From positions 1 to 64,000 of the forward strand of contig JBKGHI010000015.1 in the NCBI GenBank assembly GCA_046520405.1: a DNA stretch of 64,000 nucleotides, in the 5' to 3' direction. The notes under the pieces were generated by a model, which was not told the origin of the DNA, did not search any database, and worked only from the letters and a program-made list of their open reading frames with translations. Numbering within the stretch: position 1 is the first letter of the stretch; every line of letters begins with the position of its first letter. The translations under genes and the position numbers were made by a program. Positions 24,788 through 33,427 of this stretch are shown here, piece after piece. The DNA is from Myxococcus sp046520405 (GTDB lineage Bacteria; Myxococcota; Myxococcia; Myxococcales; Myxococcaceae).

Positions 24788-25282
24788 TCAGCTGTCGCGG
24801 CCGTGCGCCGCCGCCTTCAACTGGGCGGTGTCGACGCGAACGAAGATGGAGTCGCCCACCGCGGTCAACGTCTCGCCGGCGTAGACCTCGCAGATGACGC
24901 GGCTCTTGCGTCCGACGTCGCCCTCCACGTGCGCACGAAGGGTGAGCGGAATGCCCATGGGCGTGGGCTTGATGAACTTCACGCCCAGGCTCCCGGTGAC
25001 GCATTCAATCGCCGGCGAGCTGCCCGGAGCGCGGCCCTCGGCGCGGTAGTGATAGGCCATGGCCGTCCAGTTGGAGTGACAGTCGACCAGCATGGCAATC
25101 AAGCCGCCGTAGACGAGCTCGGGCCAGCCGCAGTACCGGGCGTCGGGCGTGTGGCGGGCCATGACGTGGACACCGTCCTCATGCCAGTAGCTCTGGATGT
25201 GCAGACCGTGCGGGTTCTTGCCGCCACAGCCGTAGCAGATGCCTTCGGGGGCGACGGTTTCCTGGAGTGAGCGGGTTTCCAT
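24788..25282 (-). CDS. Hotdog-fold thioesterase, PaaI-like
   Basis: Hotdog-domain acyl-CoA thioesterase-like protein, 164 aa. The ATG at 25282 has AGGAG 6 nt upstream; the longer open frame has no such site. The N-terminus carries a CYGCGGKNPHGL motif, seen in a subgroup of PaaI-like proteins. YGGLIAMLVDCHSNWTAMA (~56-74) resembles the active-site helix region of the family, with Asp in the catalytic position. The C-terminal strands are VKFIKPTPMGIPLTLRAHVE and IFVRVDTAQLKAA. The acyl substrate is not predictable. The gene is convergent with def and divergent from the decayed sulfur locus. Confidence 0.82.
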   Translation of the reverse strand: METRSLQETVAPEGICYGCGGKNPHGLHIQSYWHEDGVHVMARHTPDARYCGWPELVYGGLIAMLVDCHSNWTAMAYHYRAEGRAPGSSPAIECVTGSLGVKFIKPTPMGIPLTLRAHVEGDVGRKSRVICEVYAGETLTAVGDSIFVRVDTAQLKAAAHGRDS

Positions 25283-25411
25283 GAAGGGCTCCTGACGAGA
25301 GTGAAGGGGCGGCGCCGCGCGCATCCTGGCGCAGCGGGTGCCTTTCGTCGCGGCCCACGGCGAGGGCTTCCGGGGGAATCCCCGACATGGGACATTGGTC
25401 CTGACAGGGCC

Positions 25412-25922
25412 ATGACTTCCGACATCCTCGCGTCCCTTCTGGGAGGGGCGCTCATCGGCTTGAGCGCCTCGCTTCTTCTCCTGACCCACGCCTTGTTGGT
25501 CGCGGCCGGACTCCTGGTGGGCATCGGCGCGCGGCTGGGGAACGGCTGTACGAGCGGGCACGGAGTCTGCGGCATCAGCCGGGGCTCACTTCGCTCCATC
25601 GTGGCCACGATGACGTTCATGGCCACCGGTGGCCCACCGTCTACGTCGTCCGGCACGTCCTCTAACGGGTCCCCGATGCGTTCTTCATTCAGCGCGTTCC
25701 TCAGCGGTCTTCTCTTCGCCATCGGCTTGGGGCTCAGCGGCATGACGGACCCGGCCAACGTTCTGGGCTTTCTCGACATCGCGGGGGACTGGGACTACCG
25801 GCTCGCCTTCGTGATGGGCGGGGCCATCGCGGTGCGTGCGGAGCACCCGCGCCGAGAACCTGCTGAAGGAGCGGGGCTTTCAGCAGGTCGTCAACCTGGG
25901 CCCGATGTCGGCGTGGGAGTGA
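25412..25922 (+). pseudogene. Remnant of a YeeE-YedE-rhodanese locus
   Basis: Shrunken relic of a copy of the locus at 61565-62873. Three pieces are seen. (1) 25412-25665 matches the first YeeE half-gene: same LGGALIGLSASLLLL start, then ~60 residues missing, then RLGNGCTSGHGVCGISRGS, then a one-base loss before TVYVVRHVL and TAA. (2) 25676 to about 25832 matches the start of the second half-gene up to AFVMGGAIAV. (3) The last ~26 residues of the rhodanese follow, in another frame (RAENLLKERGFQQVVNLG), ending in TGA at 25920-25922. The junction of (2) and (3) lies in GCGGTGCGTGC. None of the three would give a working protein. Confidence 0.85.
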
Positions 25923-25935
25923 GTCCCCGACCCGA

Positions 25936-26289
25936 CTACCTCTTCACGAGCAGGTAGTTCGCGGAGCCAGGAGACCAGGTGCCATCCCTGTTGCTCCAGG
26001 GACGCGCCTTGTACCGGGCGACGATCCGCCATGTGTGCTGGTTGATCTGCACCGCGTAACACTCCAGCTTGAGCAAGGCATTGTCTCCCTCGGAGCCGGG
26101 CTCCTCGAAACCCATGTCGTTGGGCGAGACGTGGATGCCCCAATCGTTGATGGTGCCATTGGGGACGGTGACGTAGGCGTCGTGCCTGGCGACTCCGCTC
26201 TGAGCCTGTTGTGCCTGGCTTTCACCAGCGTTGAGACACACCAGCAGGGCGAACATCGCGAAGAGTGTGAGACGAGAACCGTGGGGCAT
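25936..26289 (-). CDS. Small secreted protein, unknown function
   Basis: 117-aa exported protein with a clear signal peptide (~1-26, hydrophobic LFAMFALLVCLNA then ESQAQ). The mature part is beta-rich (HDAYVTVPNGTINDWGIHVS, then LKLECYAVQINQHTWRIVAR) and has one cysteine, so no disulfide. I do not recognise the family. A strong AGGAGGT ribosome-binding site (26293-26299) precedes the ATG, preceded in turn by a perfect 9-bp hairpin. The gene is convergent with the relic sulfur locus and divergent from the RNase Z-like gene. Confidence 0.78.
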   Translation of the reverse strand: MPHGSRLTLFAMFALLVCLNAGESQAQQAQSGVARHDAYVTVPNGTINDWGIHVSPNDMGFEEPGSEGDNALLKLECYAVQINQHTWRIVARYKARPWSNRDGTWSPGSANYLLVKR

Positions 26290-26298
26290 GGGACCTCC

Positions 26299-26331
26299 TG
26301 CGGGAGCGGAACGGGGCGAAGGGCTCCCGCA
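26299..26331 (-). promoter_or_regulatory. Leader hairpin abutting the ribosome-binding site
   Basis: TGCGGGAGC (26299-26307) and GCTCCCGCA (26323-26331) form a perfect 9-bp stem with a 15-nt loop. On the minus strand the stem ends immediately before GGAGG of the small secreted-protein gene, so it could limit or protect ribosome access. No known riboswitch class is recognised. Confidence 0.4.
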
Positions 26332-26531
26332 CCACGGTAAAGCTTCACATGACTTCGTCCCACGCCCAATGGCACGTAGAGCGGGGATAGGCTTTCAAAG
26401 CCATGTCATTCGTCTGGAGTCTTCCCCTCTTGCCAGTGATTGAGAAAGGCCGCGCCGGTCGCATGCGGGGCTGGCTGGGGCTTGGAGCGGGCCAGTTGCG
26501 GGGGTGGCCCATCCGGACCATAAAGCGGCGG

Positions 26532-27380
26532 ATGCTCACCGAAGTCCAGGCAGGCCCCTACACCGTTCGTGGCGTCTCCGTGGGGGGCGTGTACACCTCG
26601 CTCCAGGTGCCGGAGCTGGACGTGGTGCTCGACGTGGGGCTGCCCATCCGCTCCTTCTGTGGCTCGGACCGCATCTTCCTGAGCCACGCGCACCCGGACC
26701 ACGCCAGCGGGCTGGGCTCGTTGCTCGGCATCCGCAGGCTCATCGGAAAGGGCGCGCCTCAGGTCTTCCTGCCCGCGGAGATCGAGTCGAACGTCCAGGC
26801 GTCGCTCGCCGCGATGTCACGGCTGCATCACACCTCGATGGAGGTGGACACCGTGCCGATGTTGCCGGGGGACGTGCGGCCCCTGGGGCACGGCCTGTTC
26901 GTCCGCGCGTTCCGGACGCACCACCCGGTGCCGTCGCTCGGCTACCAGTTCTTCCGGCGCATCTCCAAGCTGCGTCCCGAATTCCAGTCGCTCCCGCCGC
27001 AGGACATCGCGAAGCGCCGACAGACAGGGGAGGCCCTCTTCGACGAGGTCGAGCGGCTGGAGCTGGCCTACGCCACCGACACCGTGTCACGCGTCCTGGA
27101 GACCGAGCCGAGCCTCTTCGAGTCGCGCGTCCTGATTCTGGAGTGCACCTTCGTCGACGCGCGCCACACCGTGGAGGACGCCCAGGCGCGCGCCCATCTC
27201 CACCTGGACGAGCTCATCGCGCGCGCGGACCAGTTCCGGAACGAGGCGTTGGTCCTCATGCACTTCAGCCAGGCCCTCTCTCCCGAAGCCGTGCACGCGA
27301 CGCTGCGTGCGCGGCTGCCCCCCGTGCTGTCCGAGCGGGTGCGCGTCTTCGCGCCGGACACGGGCCGCTGGTTCGGCTGA
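26532..27380 (+). CDS. Metallo-beta-lactamase-fold hydrolase, RNase Z-like
   Basis: MBL-fold protein resembling tRNase Z/ElaC-type hydrolases, 282 aa from the ATG at 26532. The frame is open from 26403, but the extra 43 residues look non-native. The metal motif LSHAHPDHASGL (HxHxDH, ~53-64) is intact. Later ligands may be in FRTHHPVPSLGY, YATDT and LVLMHFSQ. RNase Z would trim tRNA 3' ends, but this protein lacks obvious exosite features, so another phosphodiester or ester substrate is possible. It stands alone, divergent from the secreted-protein gene. Confidence 0.8.
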   Translation: MLTEVQAGPYTVRGVSVGGVYTSLQVPELDVVLDVGLPIRSFCGSDRIFLSHAHPDHASGLGSLLGIRRLIGKGAPQVFLPAEIESNVQASLAAMSRLHHTSMEVDTVPMLPGDVRPLGHGLFVRAFRTHHPVPSLGYQFFRRISKLRPEFQSLPPQDIAKRRQTGEALFDEVERLELAYATDTVSRVLETEPSLFESRVLILECTFVDARHTVEDAQARAHLHLDELIARADQFRNEALVLMHFSQALSPEAVHATLRARLPPVLSERVRVFAPDTGRWFG

Positions 27381-27594
27381 GACCGCTTCATGACGCCGTG
27401 CTTCGCGCACTCCACGTGAGCGCACGTGCGCATGCGTGGCCGTCGCGCATCGCAATCCACCCGTCAAGTCAACCCCAGGGGAGGGTTCAATCGACCATAC
27501 GGAATCGGGTAGAGAATTATGCCGAGGGTGTTCCTGCGCTTCCGGCCTAGGGGTGGCGCGTCGCGGGCATCCGAACGAAGGGGGATGAAACCTG

Positions 27595-29813
27595 ATGACG
27601 TTGTCCCGTACGAGCCTGTCGTCCTCGCGGTGGCTCTTGTCCGCCGCGATGTGCCTGTTGGTCGCCTGCAAGAAGGAGCCTGCGGAAACTCCCTCGAAAC
27701 CGTCGAAGCCCGCTGCCACGGCCTCGGCGAATCCGGAGGATTCACCCTTTCCAGAAGCAGCGCTGGCGCCCACGGGCGCCACCACCGAGTCCGTCACCGC
27801 GCGCCTCAAGGAGCCTCCCTTCAAGGGGGACCTCCCGGAGCTGCAGAAGCGCGGGGTGCTGCGCGTGCTGGTGGAAGGCACCGACGAGGACTTCCTCCCG
27901 CGCCAGGGCATGCCCAAGGCGCAGGACCGCGCGTTGCTGGAGCGCTTCGCCGCCCGGCAAGGCATGACGGTGGAGTTCCTCACCGTGGACGGCTTCGACA
28001 AGCTCATCCCCTTGCTCCAGGAGGGGCACGGCGACGTCATCGCCGCGGACGTGGCCGTGACGAAGGAGCGCGAGAAGCAGGTCGCCTTCACGCGCCCGCT
28101 GACGCGGGTCAACGAGGTCGTCGTCGGCCGTCGTGGCGCGGAGGGACTGCCGCGCAAGGTAGAGGACCTGGCGGGCCGCACCGTCCACGTTCGACCCAGC
28201 TCCACCTTCGCCGCGTCCCTCCAGGCGTTGGCGAAGAAGGAGGCGCCGGGGCTCGTGATCGCCAATGCCCCCGAGTCCGCCGAACCCGAGCACCTGGTGT
28301 GGCAGGTCTCTCGCGGTGAGCTTCCGCTGACGGTGGTGGACAGCCACCTGCTCGAGGCCATCGAGACGTACAACACGGACGTGGAGGGGCTGTTCCCCAT
28401 CGCGAAGGCCCGGCCGCTGGCGTGGGCCATGCGGCTGGACAACCCGGCGCTTCGCACCGCGCTGAACACGTTCCTCGTGGAGTACGCCCTCACGGAGTAC
28501 CGCGAGCGGCGCTTCACAGGGGACCTGGAAGGTATCCGCAAACGCGGCGTGCTGCGCGTGCTCACGCGCAACAGCGCCGTCAGCTACTACCTCCACCGCG
28601 GGGACCAGGCCGGCTTCGACTACCACCTGGCGAACATGATCGCGAAGGAGCTCGACGTGCGGCTGGAGATCGTGGTGCCGCCGACCTTCGACCAGCTCAT
28701 CCCGTGGTTGATGGAGGGGCGCGGCGACATGATTGCCGCGGCGATGACGGACACCGAGGCTCGCAGGCAGCAGGTGGCCTTCAGCCGGCCCTACCTCTAC
28801 ACGGATGAGGTGCTGGTCCAGCGTGCCGGCGCGCCGAAAGTCGCTTCGCTGGAGGAACTGAAGGGGAAGACGGTTCACGTGCCCAAGGGCACCAGCCACG
28901 CGGCCACGTTGAACGCCTTGAAGGGCGTGCACGGCTTCAACGTCGTCGAGGAGCCCGAAGACCAGGAGATCAGCGCGCTGCTGGACCGGCTCGCTCGCGG
29001 TGAGATTCCGTACACCCTCACCGACAGCCACATCCTCGCGGCGGAGCAGGTGTTTCGCGATGACGTGGAGGCCGCGTTCACGCTGCCGGGGCAGGGCGAG
29101 CCGCCGGAAAGGACGGCCACTACGGCATCGCCTATGCCATCCGGAAGGAGAACCCGAAGCTGCGCGAGTTCCTCGACGGCTTCGTGAAGAAGACGTACCG
29201 GGGCGTCGAGTACAACATGACGCGCCGCCGCTACTTCGAGGGCCGCCGCAACCAGCCGCTCCCGACGAGCCTCGCGACGGCCGAGGGCAGCATCTCGCCG
29301 TATGACACCCTGGTGCAGTCGTACGCGGCGCGCTACGGCCTGGACTGGCGGCTGATGGTGGCGCAGATGTACCAGGAGAGCCGCTTCGACCCGAAGGCGC
29401 GCAGCTTCGTGGGGGCCCAGGGGCTCTTCCAGGTGATGCCCGTCACCGGGAAGGAGCTGGGCTTCGTGAAGCTGGAGGACCCGGAGGAGGGCATCCACGC
29501 GGGGGTGAAGTACATGCACCAGATGCTGGGACGCATCGCCCCGGAGATTCCCTTCAAGCAGCGCCTGCGCTTCGCGCTGGCCTCCTACAACGCGGGGCTG
29601 GGCCACGTCCTGGATGCACGCCGGCTGGCCATCGAGCTGGGGTTGGACCCGAACAAGTGGTACGGCAACGTGGAGAAGGCGATGCTGCTGCTTGAAAAGC
29701 CGCGGTACTTCCGGCGGGCCCGCCATGGCTATGTCCGGGGCACCGAGCCCGTGAAGTACGTGTCGGAAATCCAGACCCGGTACGGCAACTACGTGGCGGT
29801 GGTGCAGCACTGA
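27595..29813 (+). CDS. Lytic transglycosylase with two tandem solute-binding domains (one frameshift)
   Basis: MltF-like lipoprotein, ~739 aa after repair. Lipobox LLVACKK (Cys ~25). Two consecutive periplasmic solute-binding (SBP_bac_3-type) domains follow, the first from LQKRGVLRVLVEG (~83) and the second from IRKRGVLRVLTRN (~311). The family's MltF has just one. A C-terminal SLT lysozyme-like domain has the catalytic Glu in MYQESRFDPKA and the motif GLFQVMPVTG. The frame breaks at about 29106: one extra G turns the nonsense tail into GKDGHYGIAYAIRKENPKLR, which joins the SLT frame. The role would be cleavage of peptidoglycan, possibly gated by muropeptide or amino-acid binding. Confidence 0.83.
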
Positions 29814-29877
29814 CCTGCTGTCACCAGATTGCACGTGACTCACGACTCGCTGTGCCATTCCTGGTAAAGCGCGGGTC

Positions 29878-31035
29878 ATGAGCACGTCATCGCCCAGGCA
29901 CGTTCTCGTCGCGGGGGCTGGAATTGGTGGACTCACGCTGGCCTGCGCGCTTCGGCGCGCGGGCCTCGCCGTCACTGTCTTCGAGCGCTCCGACGCCTTG
30001 AAGTGGGTGGGGGCGGGCATCACGGTGCAGATGAACGCGACGGCGGCCCTGCGTCGCATCGGCCTGTGTGACGAGGTAGCCCAGGCCGGTGCGTGCCCCA
30101 CCGACAGCGCGATTCTGAAGCCGTCGGGCGCGGCGCTCACGCGACTGCCGGTGGCGCGGATTCAGGAGGAGCTGGGGCTGCCGCTGGTGTGCATCCACCG
30201 GGCGCGGCTCCAGTCCGTGTTGCTGGCGCATGCCGGAGAGGACAACGTCCGCCTGGGCCGCACCGTGACGGCGTTCCACGACGACGGCCAGACGGTGACG
30301 GTGCACCTGTCGGACGGCAGCTCGGTGACAGGCGATGCGCTGGTGGGCGCGGACGGGCTGCGCTCGGTGGTTCGAGGGGCGCTGCTGGGCGACGCGCCGC
30401 TGCGCTATTCGGGCTACACGAGCTGGCGGGGCGTGTGTTCGGACGTCCCGAGCGCGACGCCCGGACTCGTTTCAGAGACGTGGGGACCCGGGGCGCGCTT
30501 CGGCGTGGTCCCCATTGGCTTCGGCCAGACGTACTGGTTCGCGACGCAGAATGCACCGGCGGGAGGGCAGGATGCTCCCGGCGAGTCTCGGGCCCGGTTG
30601 CAGCCCATCTTCGGTGGGTGGCACGCGCCCATCGCGGACCTGATTGCCGCGACGGATGAGGCGAACATCATCCGCACGGACATCCAAGACCGGCCTCCGG
30701 CAAGCCGCTGGAGCAGGGGCCGGGTGACGCTGCTGGGGGATGCCGCGCATCCGATGACGCCCAACATGGGGCAGGGCGGGTGCCAGGCCATCGAGGACGC
30801 CGTGGTGTTGGCGGAACTCCTGGCGGGCGAGGGACCCGTGGACGCGGCGCTGGCGGCCTATGAGCAGCGACGGCGTGAGCGCGCCAACCGCTTCGTGACG
30901 CGCTCCTGGAGCCTGGGCCGCGTGGCTCAGTGGGAGAGTCCGGCGGGGCGCTTCATTCGCAACGTGCTCTTCCAACTCGTGCCTCAAGGGCTCGCGGCGA
31001 GGCAGGTCCGTGACCTGGTTCGCGACGTCGCCTGA
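29878..31035 (+). CDS. FAD-dependent monooxygenase, aromatic-ring hydroxylase type
   Basis: Class A flavoprotein monooxygenase, 385 aa. The N-terminal dinucleotide fold VLVAGAGIGGLTLACALRR (GxGxxG) is followed by the Glu of TVFERSD. The second FAD motif is LLGDAAHPMTPNMGQGGCQA (~286-305), and the DG motif is seen as LVGADGLRSVVRG. These enzymes hydroxylate aromatic or polyketide substrates with NAD(P)H and O2; the substrate cannot be read from sequence. No biosynthetic cluster surrounds it. It starts 64 nt after the transglycosylase stop with its own apparent leader. Confidence 0.92.
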   Translation: MSTSSPRHVLVAGAGIGGLTLACALRRAGLAVTVFERSDALKWVGAGITVQMNATAALRRIGLCDEVAQAGACPTDSAILKPSGAALTRLPVARIQEELGLPLVCIHRARLQSVLLAHAGEDNVRLGRTVTAFHDDGQTVTVHLSDGSSVTGDALVGADGLRSVVRGALLGDAPLRYSGYTSWRGVCSDVPSATPGLVSETWGPGARFGVVPIGFGQTYWFATQNAPAGGQDAPGESRARLQPIFGGWHAPIADLIAATDEANIIRTDIQDRPPASRWSRGRVTLLGDAAHPMTPNMGQGGCQAIEDAVVLAELLAGEGPVDAALAAYEQRRRERANRFVTRSWSLGRVAQWESPAGRFIRNVLFQLVPQGLAARQVRDLVRDVA

Positions 31036-31064
31036 TTCCTTCACGGGCCCGGAGCGCCTCTGCG

Positions 31065-31775
31065 CTAGAGCGCCAGCCCTATCAACGCCCCCGCGAAGGG
31101 GCCGTCGAGTGACACCGTGAATGGCTCTGCTTCGGGCGTGGGCTGAAGCCCATCCGCCTTCTTGAAGTAATGGGTGTAGCCCCCGTGGAGGCGGGCGTGC
31201 ACATGGCGGCCAAGCCGCACCTGGAGCGCGGCCAGTCCGCCCGCGCCGAAGCCCCACTTGCGCATGCGGCCTTCGTAGAAGTTGTTGCCGCCAATGGGCG
31301 TGTAGCCCGGGTCGCCCGGTTGCATCTGCCCGATCCGCCCCGTGGGCAGGGAGACCTCCGCCGCGCTGCCGAACGCGCTCACCCCGAGCGTCACGTCGCG
31401 CGTCAGGGAAATTCGCTTCTCCAACCCCGGCCGTAGCGCCAGGACCTGGACGTCACCACCCGCCAGGTACCAGTCGATGCCGTTCGTCCACCACCAGTCG
31501 CTCCGGTCGGAGCCGCGGACGAGGTTGAAGTGGAGCCCACCCGAAAGGCGCGCCGCACGATTCCGGGCGTTCACCGTCTTCACGCGAGAACGCATGGTCG
31601 GCACCTCCGTCGCGGGATGCCGCATCGGCGACAGCGTCCCACCGACCTCCACCGCGAGCTGTGGCGGTGGGAGCGTCGCTTCCTGCTCCGGGGGCGGCTC
31701 TGCCCCCTGGGCCGGAGAGGACAGGCAGGCAGACACCAGCAAGCCGAAGGTGCACACCGCGCGAGTGACGCTCAT
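31065..31775 (-). CDS. Exported hypothetical protein, possible beta-barrel
   Basis: 236-aa exported protein: signal peptide (~1-25, ending SPAQG), a Pro/Glu-rich linker, then beta-strand-rich sequence with alternating Gly/aromatic residues (RLSGGLHFNLVRGSDRSDWW, VHARLHGGYTHYFKK) and a terminal hydrophobic strand FAGALIGLAL, suggesting an outer-membrane barrel or a surface protein. I do not recognise a family. It lies 92 bp downstream of the MuiA pair on the same strand, separated by a hairpin, and is convergent with the monooxygenase. Confidence 0.7.
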   Translation of the reverse strand: MSVTRAVCTFGLLVSACLSSPAQGAEPPPEQEATLPPPQLAVEVGGTLSPMRHPATEVPTMRSRVKTVNARNRAARLSGGLHFNLVRGSDRSDWWWTNGIDWYLAGGDVQVLALRPGLEKRISLTRDVTLGVSAFGSAAEVSLPTGRIGQMQPGDPGYTPIGGNNFYEGRMRKWGFGAGGLAALQVRLGRHVHARLHGGYTHYFKKADGLQPTPEAEPFTVSLDGPFAGALIGLAL

Positions 31776-31803
31776 GGGGCTTCCTCCCGGGGGATGAATG
31801 CTC

Positions 31804-31821
31804 CCGCCGTCATCACGGCGG
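31804..31821 (-). terminator. Hairpin after the MuiA-like pair
   Basis: CCGCCGT / ACGGCGG, a perfect 7-bp stem with a 4-nt loop (CATC), 47 nt past the second MuiA-like stop. No T-run follows on the minus strand, so termination is only suggested. Confidence 0.4.
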
Positions 31822-31867
31822 AAGTCCCCACCCCCCGGGGCTGTCGCGCGGTGGAACTCGAGCCTGC

Positions 31868-33427
31868 TCAGAGTCCAGCCACCTTCGCCGCGCTCGACAC
31901 CACGTAGTCCATCGCCAGCTCCTGCTGCGAACGGGGCGAGGCCGTCAGCTCGAAGCGGACGATGCCATCCTCGCTGACGCGCGCGGGCGCGGGCTTCGTG
32001 CTCTCCCGCAGCAACTGAATCTCCACCGACTCCACCTCGGAGACAGGAATCCGTTCCTCGATGGCCACCGGTGTCGGCCGCGCACCCATGTTGGAGAGGA
32101 ACAGCCGGACCTTGTGCGTCGTCACCTTGCGGCCGGTGAGCCGGCTCGTCTCCCGCGCCACGTCCTCCGTGCGCGCCACGCGCAGCGCGTCCTCGCTCCC
32201 GAAGCCCAGCTTCACGCGCTCACCCTTGCCGGTGAAGCGGAGCTGCGCGCGCCCCACATAGCCGTGCGTGCGCACCAGCTTCACGGGCCCCGCCAGCAGC
32301 ACCGTGGGGCCGGTGTTGTCGAAGCGGGCCACCCGGTGCACCAGGGGCGACTGCTCGGGAATGGCCACCAACTCGGAGGCCGCGGGCGCGGTGAACTGGA
32401 AGAGGGGAACGCGGTAGGGCTCGCCATCCGCGGGCACCGTGGCCCGATGGGGCGCTGGCACCGTCAGGGGCTCGCCGCCATCATCCATGCCCGGCAGTGC
32501 ATCCTCGCGCCGGGCCACGCCGGGCTCGCCGGCTGTCTGGATGACCTCCTCGCGAAGGGTCACCTCCACCACCTGCTTCTCCCGCTCCGTCTTGTCCCGC
32601 AGCCACAGCCGGTCCTCCTGGAGCCGCGGCGGCGATGCGCCCAGCGTGGGCCGCGCGGTGGAGAAGGCCAGCTCCACGTCCTTCCAGTCCTCCTCGGTGC
32701 GCTGCCACACGACGGCCTCGCACTCCAGGGTGACGGATTCGCCAGAGGCCTCGCGGGCCAGCGTGGCGCGATAGGACGGCCGCCACGCGGTGCAGGGCAC
32801 CAGGTAGGTGATGGACAGCGTGGCGGGACCGCCGGTGGGGTGGCCCACCTCCAGCTCGGCCTGGACGTCGACCTTCGGCGGCGCCCAGGGTTCGACCTGG
32901 GTATTCGACGCGCGCGCTTCTTCAAGACGCGCCCGCAGTCCCTGCTTCTGACGCAGCGTCTCTCGGAGCGCCGTGTCCGCCGCCGCCTGCTCGCGCCGCA
33001 CGGTCTCCAGTTGCTCCCGCCAGGTCTCCGCCCGCGCCTGGCCCGCGCCTGCTTGCTCGGAGATGGCGCGGTGCACGTCCACGCGCGCCGTGTCCAGAAG
33101 CCGCTGCCGTGCCGTCAGCCGTGCCTCGTCCGCCTCCACGCGCCGGAGCTCCTGCTCCAACTCGGCGACGCGCTGGCTGAGCGCGGTCCGGTGTTCCCGC
33201 TCGGCCTCGGGCGGCTGCGGCTTCGCGGCCCGGCGGATGCGGGCCTGGGAGATGGTGCCGCCGGCCACCTTCGCCTGGAGCGAGCGGTCCACGGCGAGCG
33301 GAGACAGGCCCTGGATGACCAGCCGCTGCGTGCCCACGGACAGGGGGACTTCGCCGCGACGCTCGACGAGCGCCCGGTCTTCGAGGACGGTGACCTTGAC
33401 CACCGGCAGTGTGAATGGGGTGCCCAT
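31868..33427 (-). CDS. MuiA-family (DUF4139/DUF4140) protein B
   Basis: Mucoidy-inhibitor-A-type protein, 519 aa. The N-terminal DUF4140-like domain (VKVTVLEDRALVERRGEVPL) is followed by a long coiled coil (~75-195, many Glu/Arg heptads) and the DUF4139 C-terminal domain (LSITYLVPCTAWRPSYRATL onward). Two ATGs overlap the upstream stop (ATGATG). The second, 33427, is preferred because GGAGG lies 5 nt before it and only 2 nt before the first. No signal peptide is seen, so location is unclear. It is translationally coupled to its larger paralogue. The biochemical role of MuiA is unknown. Confidence 0.88.
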   Translation of the reverse strand: MGTPFTLPVVKVTVLEDRALVERRGEVPLSVGTQRLVIQGLSPLAVDRSLQAKVAGGTISQARIRRAAKPQPPEAEREHRTALSQRVAELEQELRRVEADEARLTARQRLLDTARVDVHRAISEQAGAGQARAETWREQLETVRREQAAADTALRETLRQKQGLRARLEEARASNTQVEPWAPPKVDVQAELEVGHPTGGPATLSITYLVPCTAWRPSYRATLAREASGESVTLECEAVVWQRTEEDWKDVELAFSTARPTLGASPPRLQEDRLWLRDKTEREKQVVEVTLREEVIQTAGEPGVARREDALPGMDDGGEPLTVPAPHRATVPADGEPYRVPLFQFTAPAASELVAIPEQSPLVHRVARFDNTGPTVLLAGPVKLVRTHGYVGRAQLRFTGKGERVKLGFGSEDALRVARTEDVARETSRLTGRKVTTHKVRLFLSNMGARPTPVAIEERIPVSEVESVEIQLLRESTKPAPARVSEDGIVRFELTASPRSQQELAMDYVVSSAAKVAGL

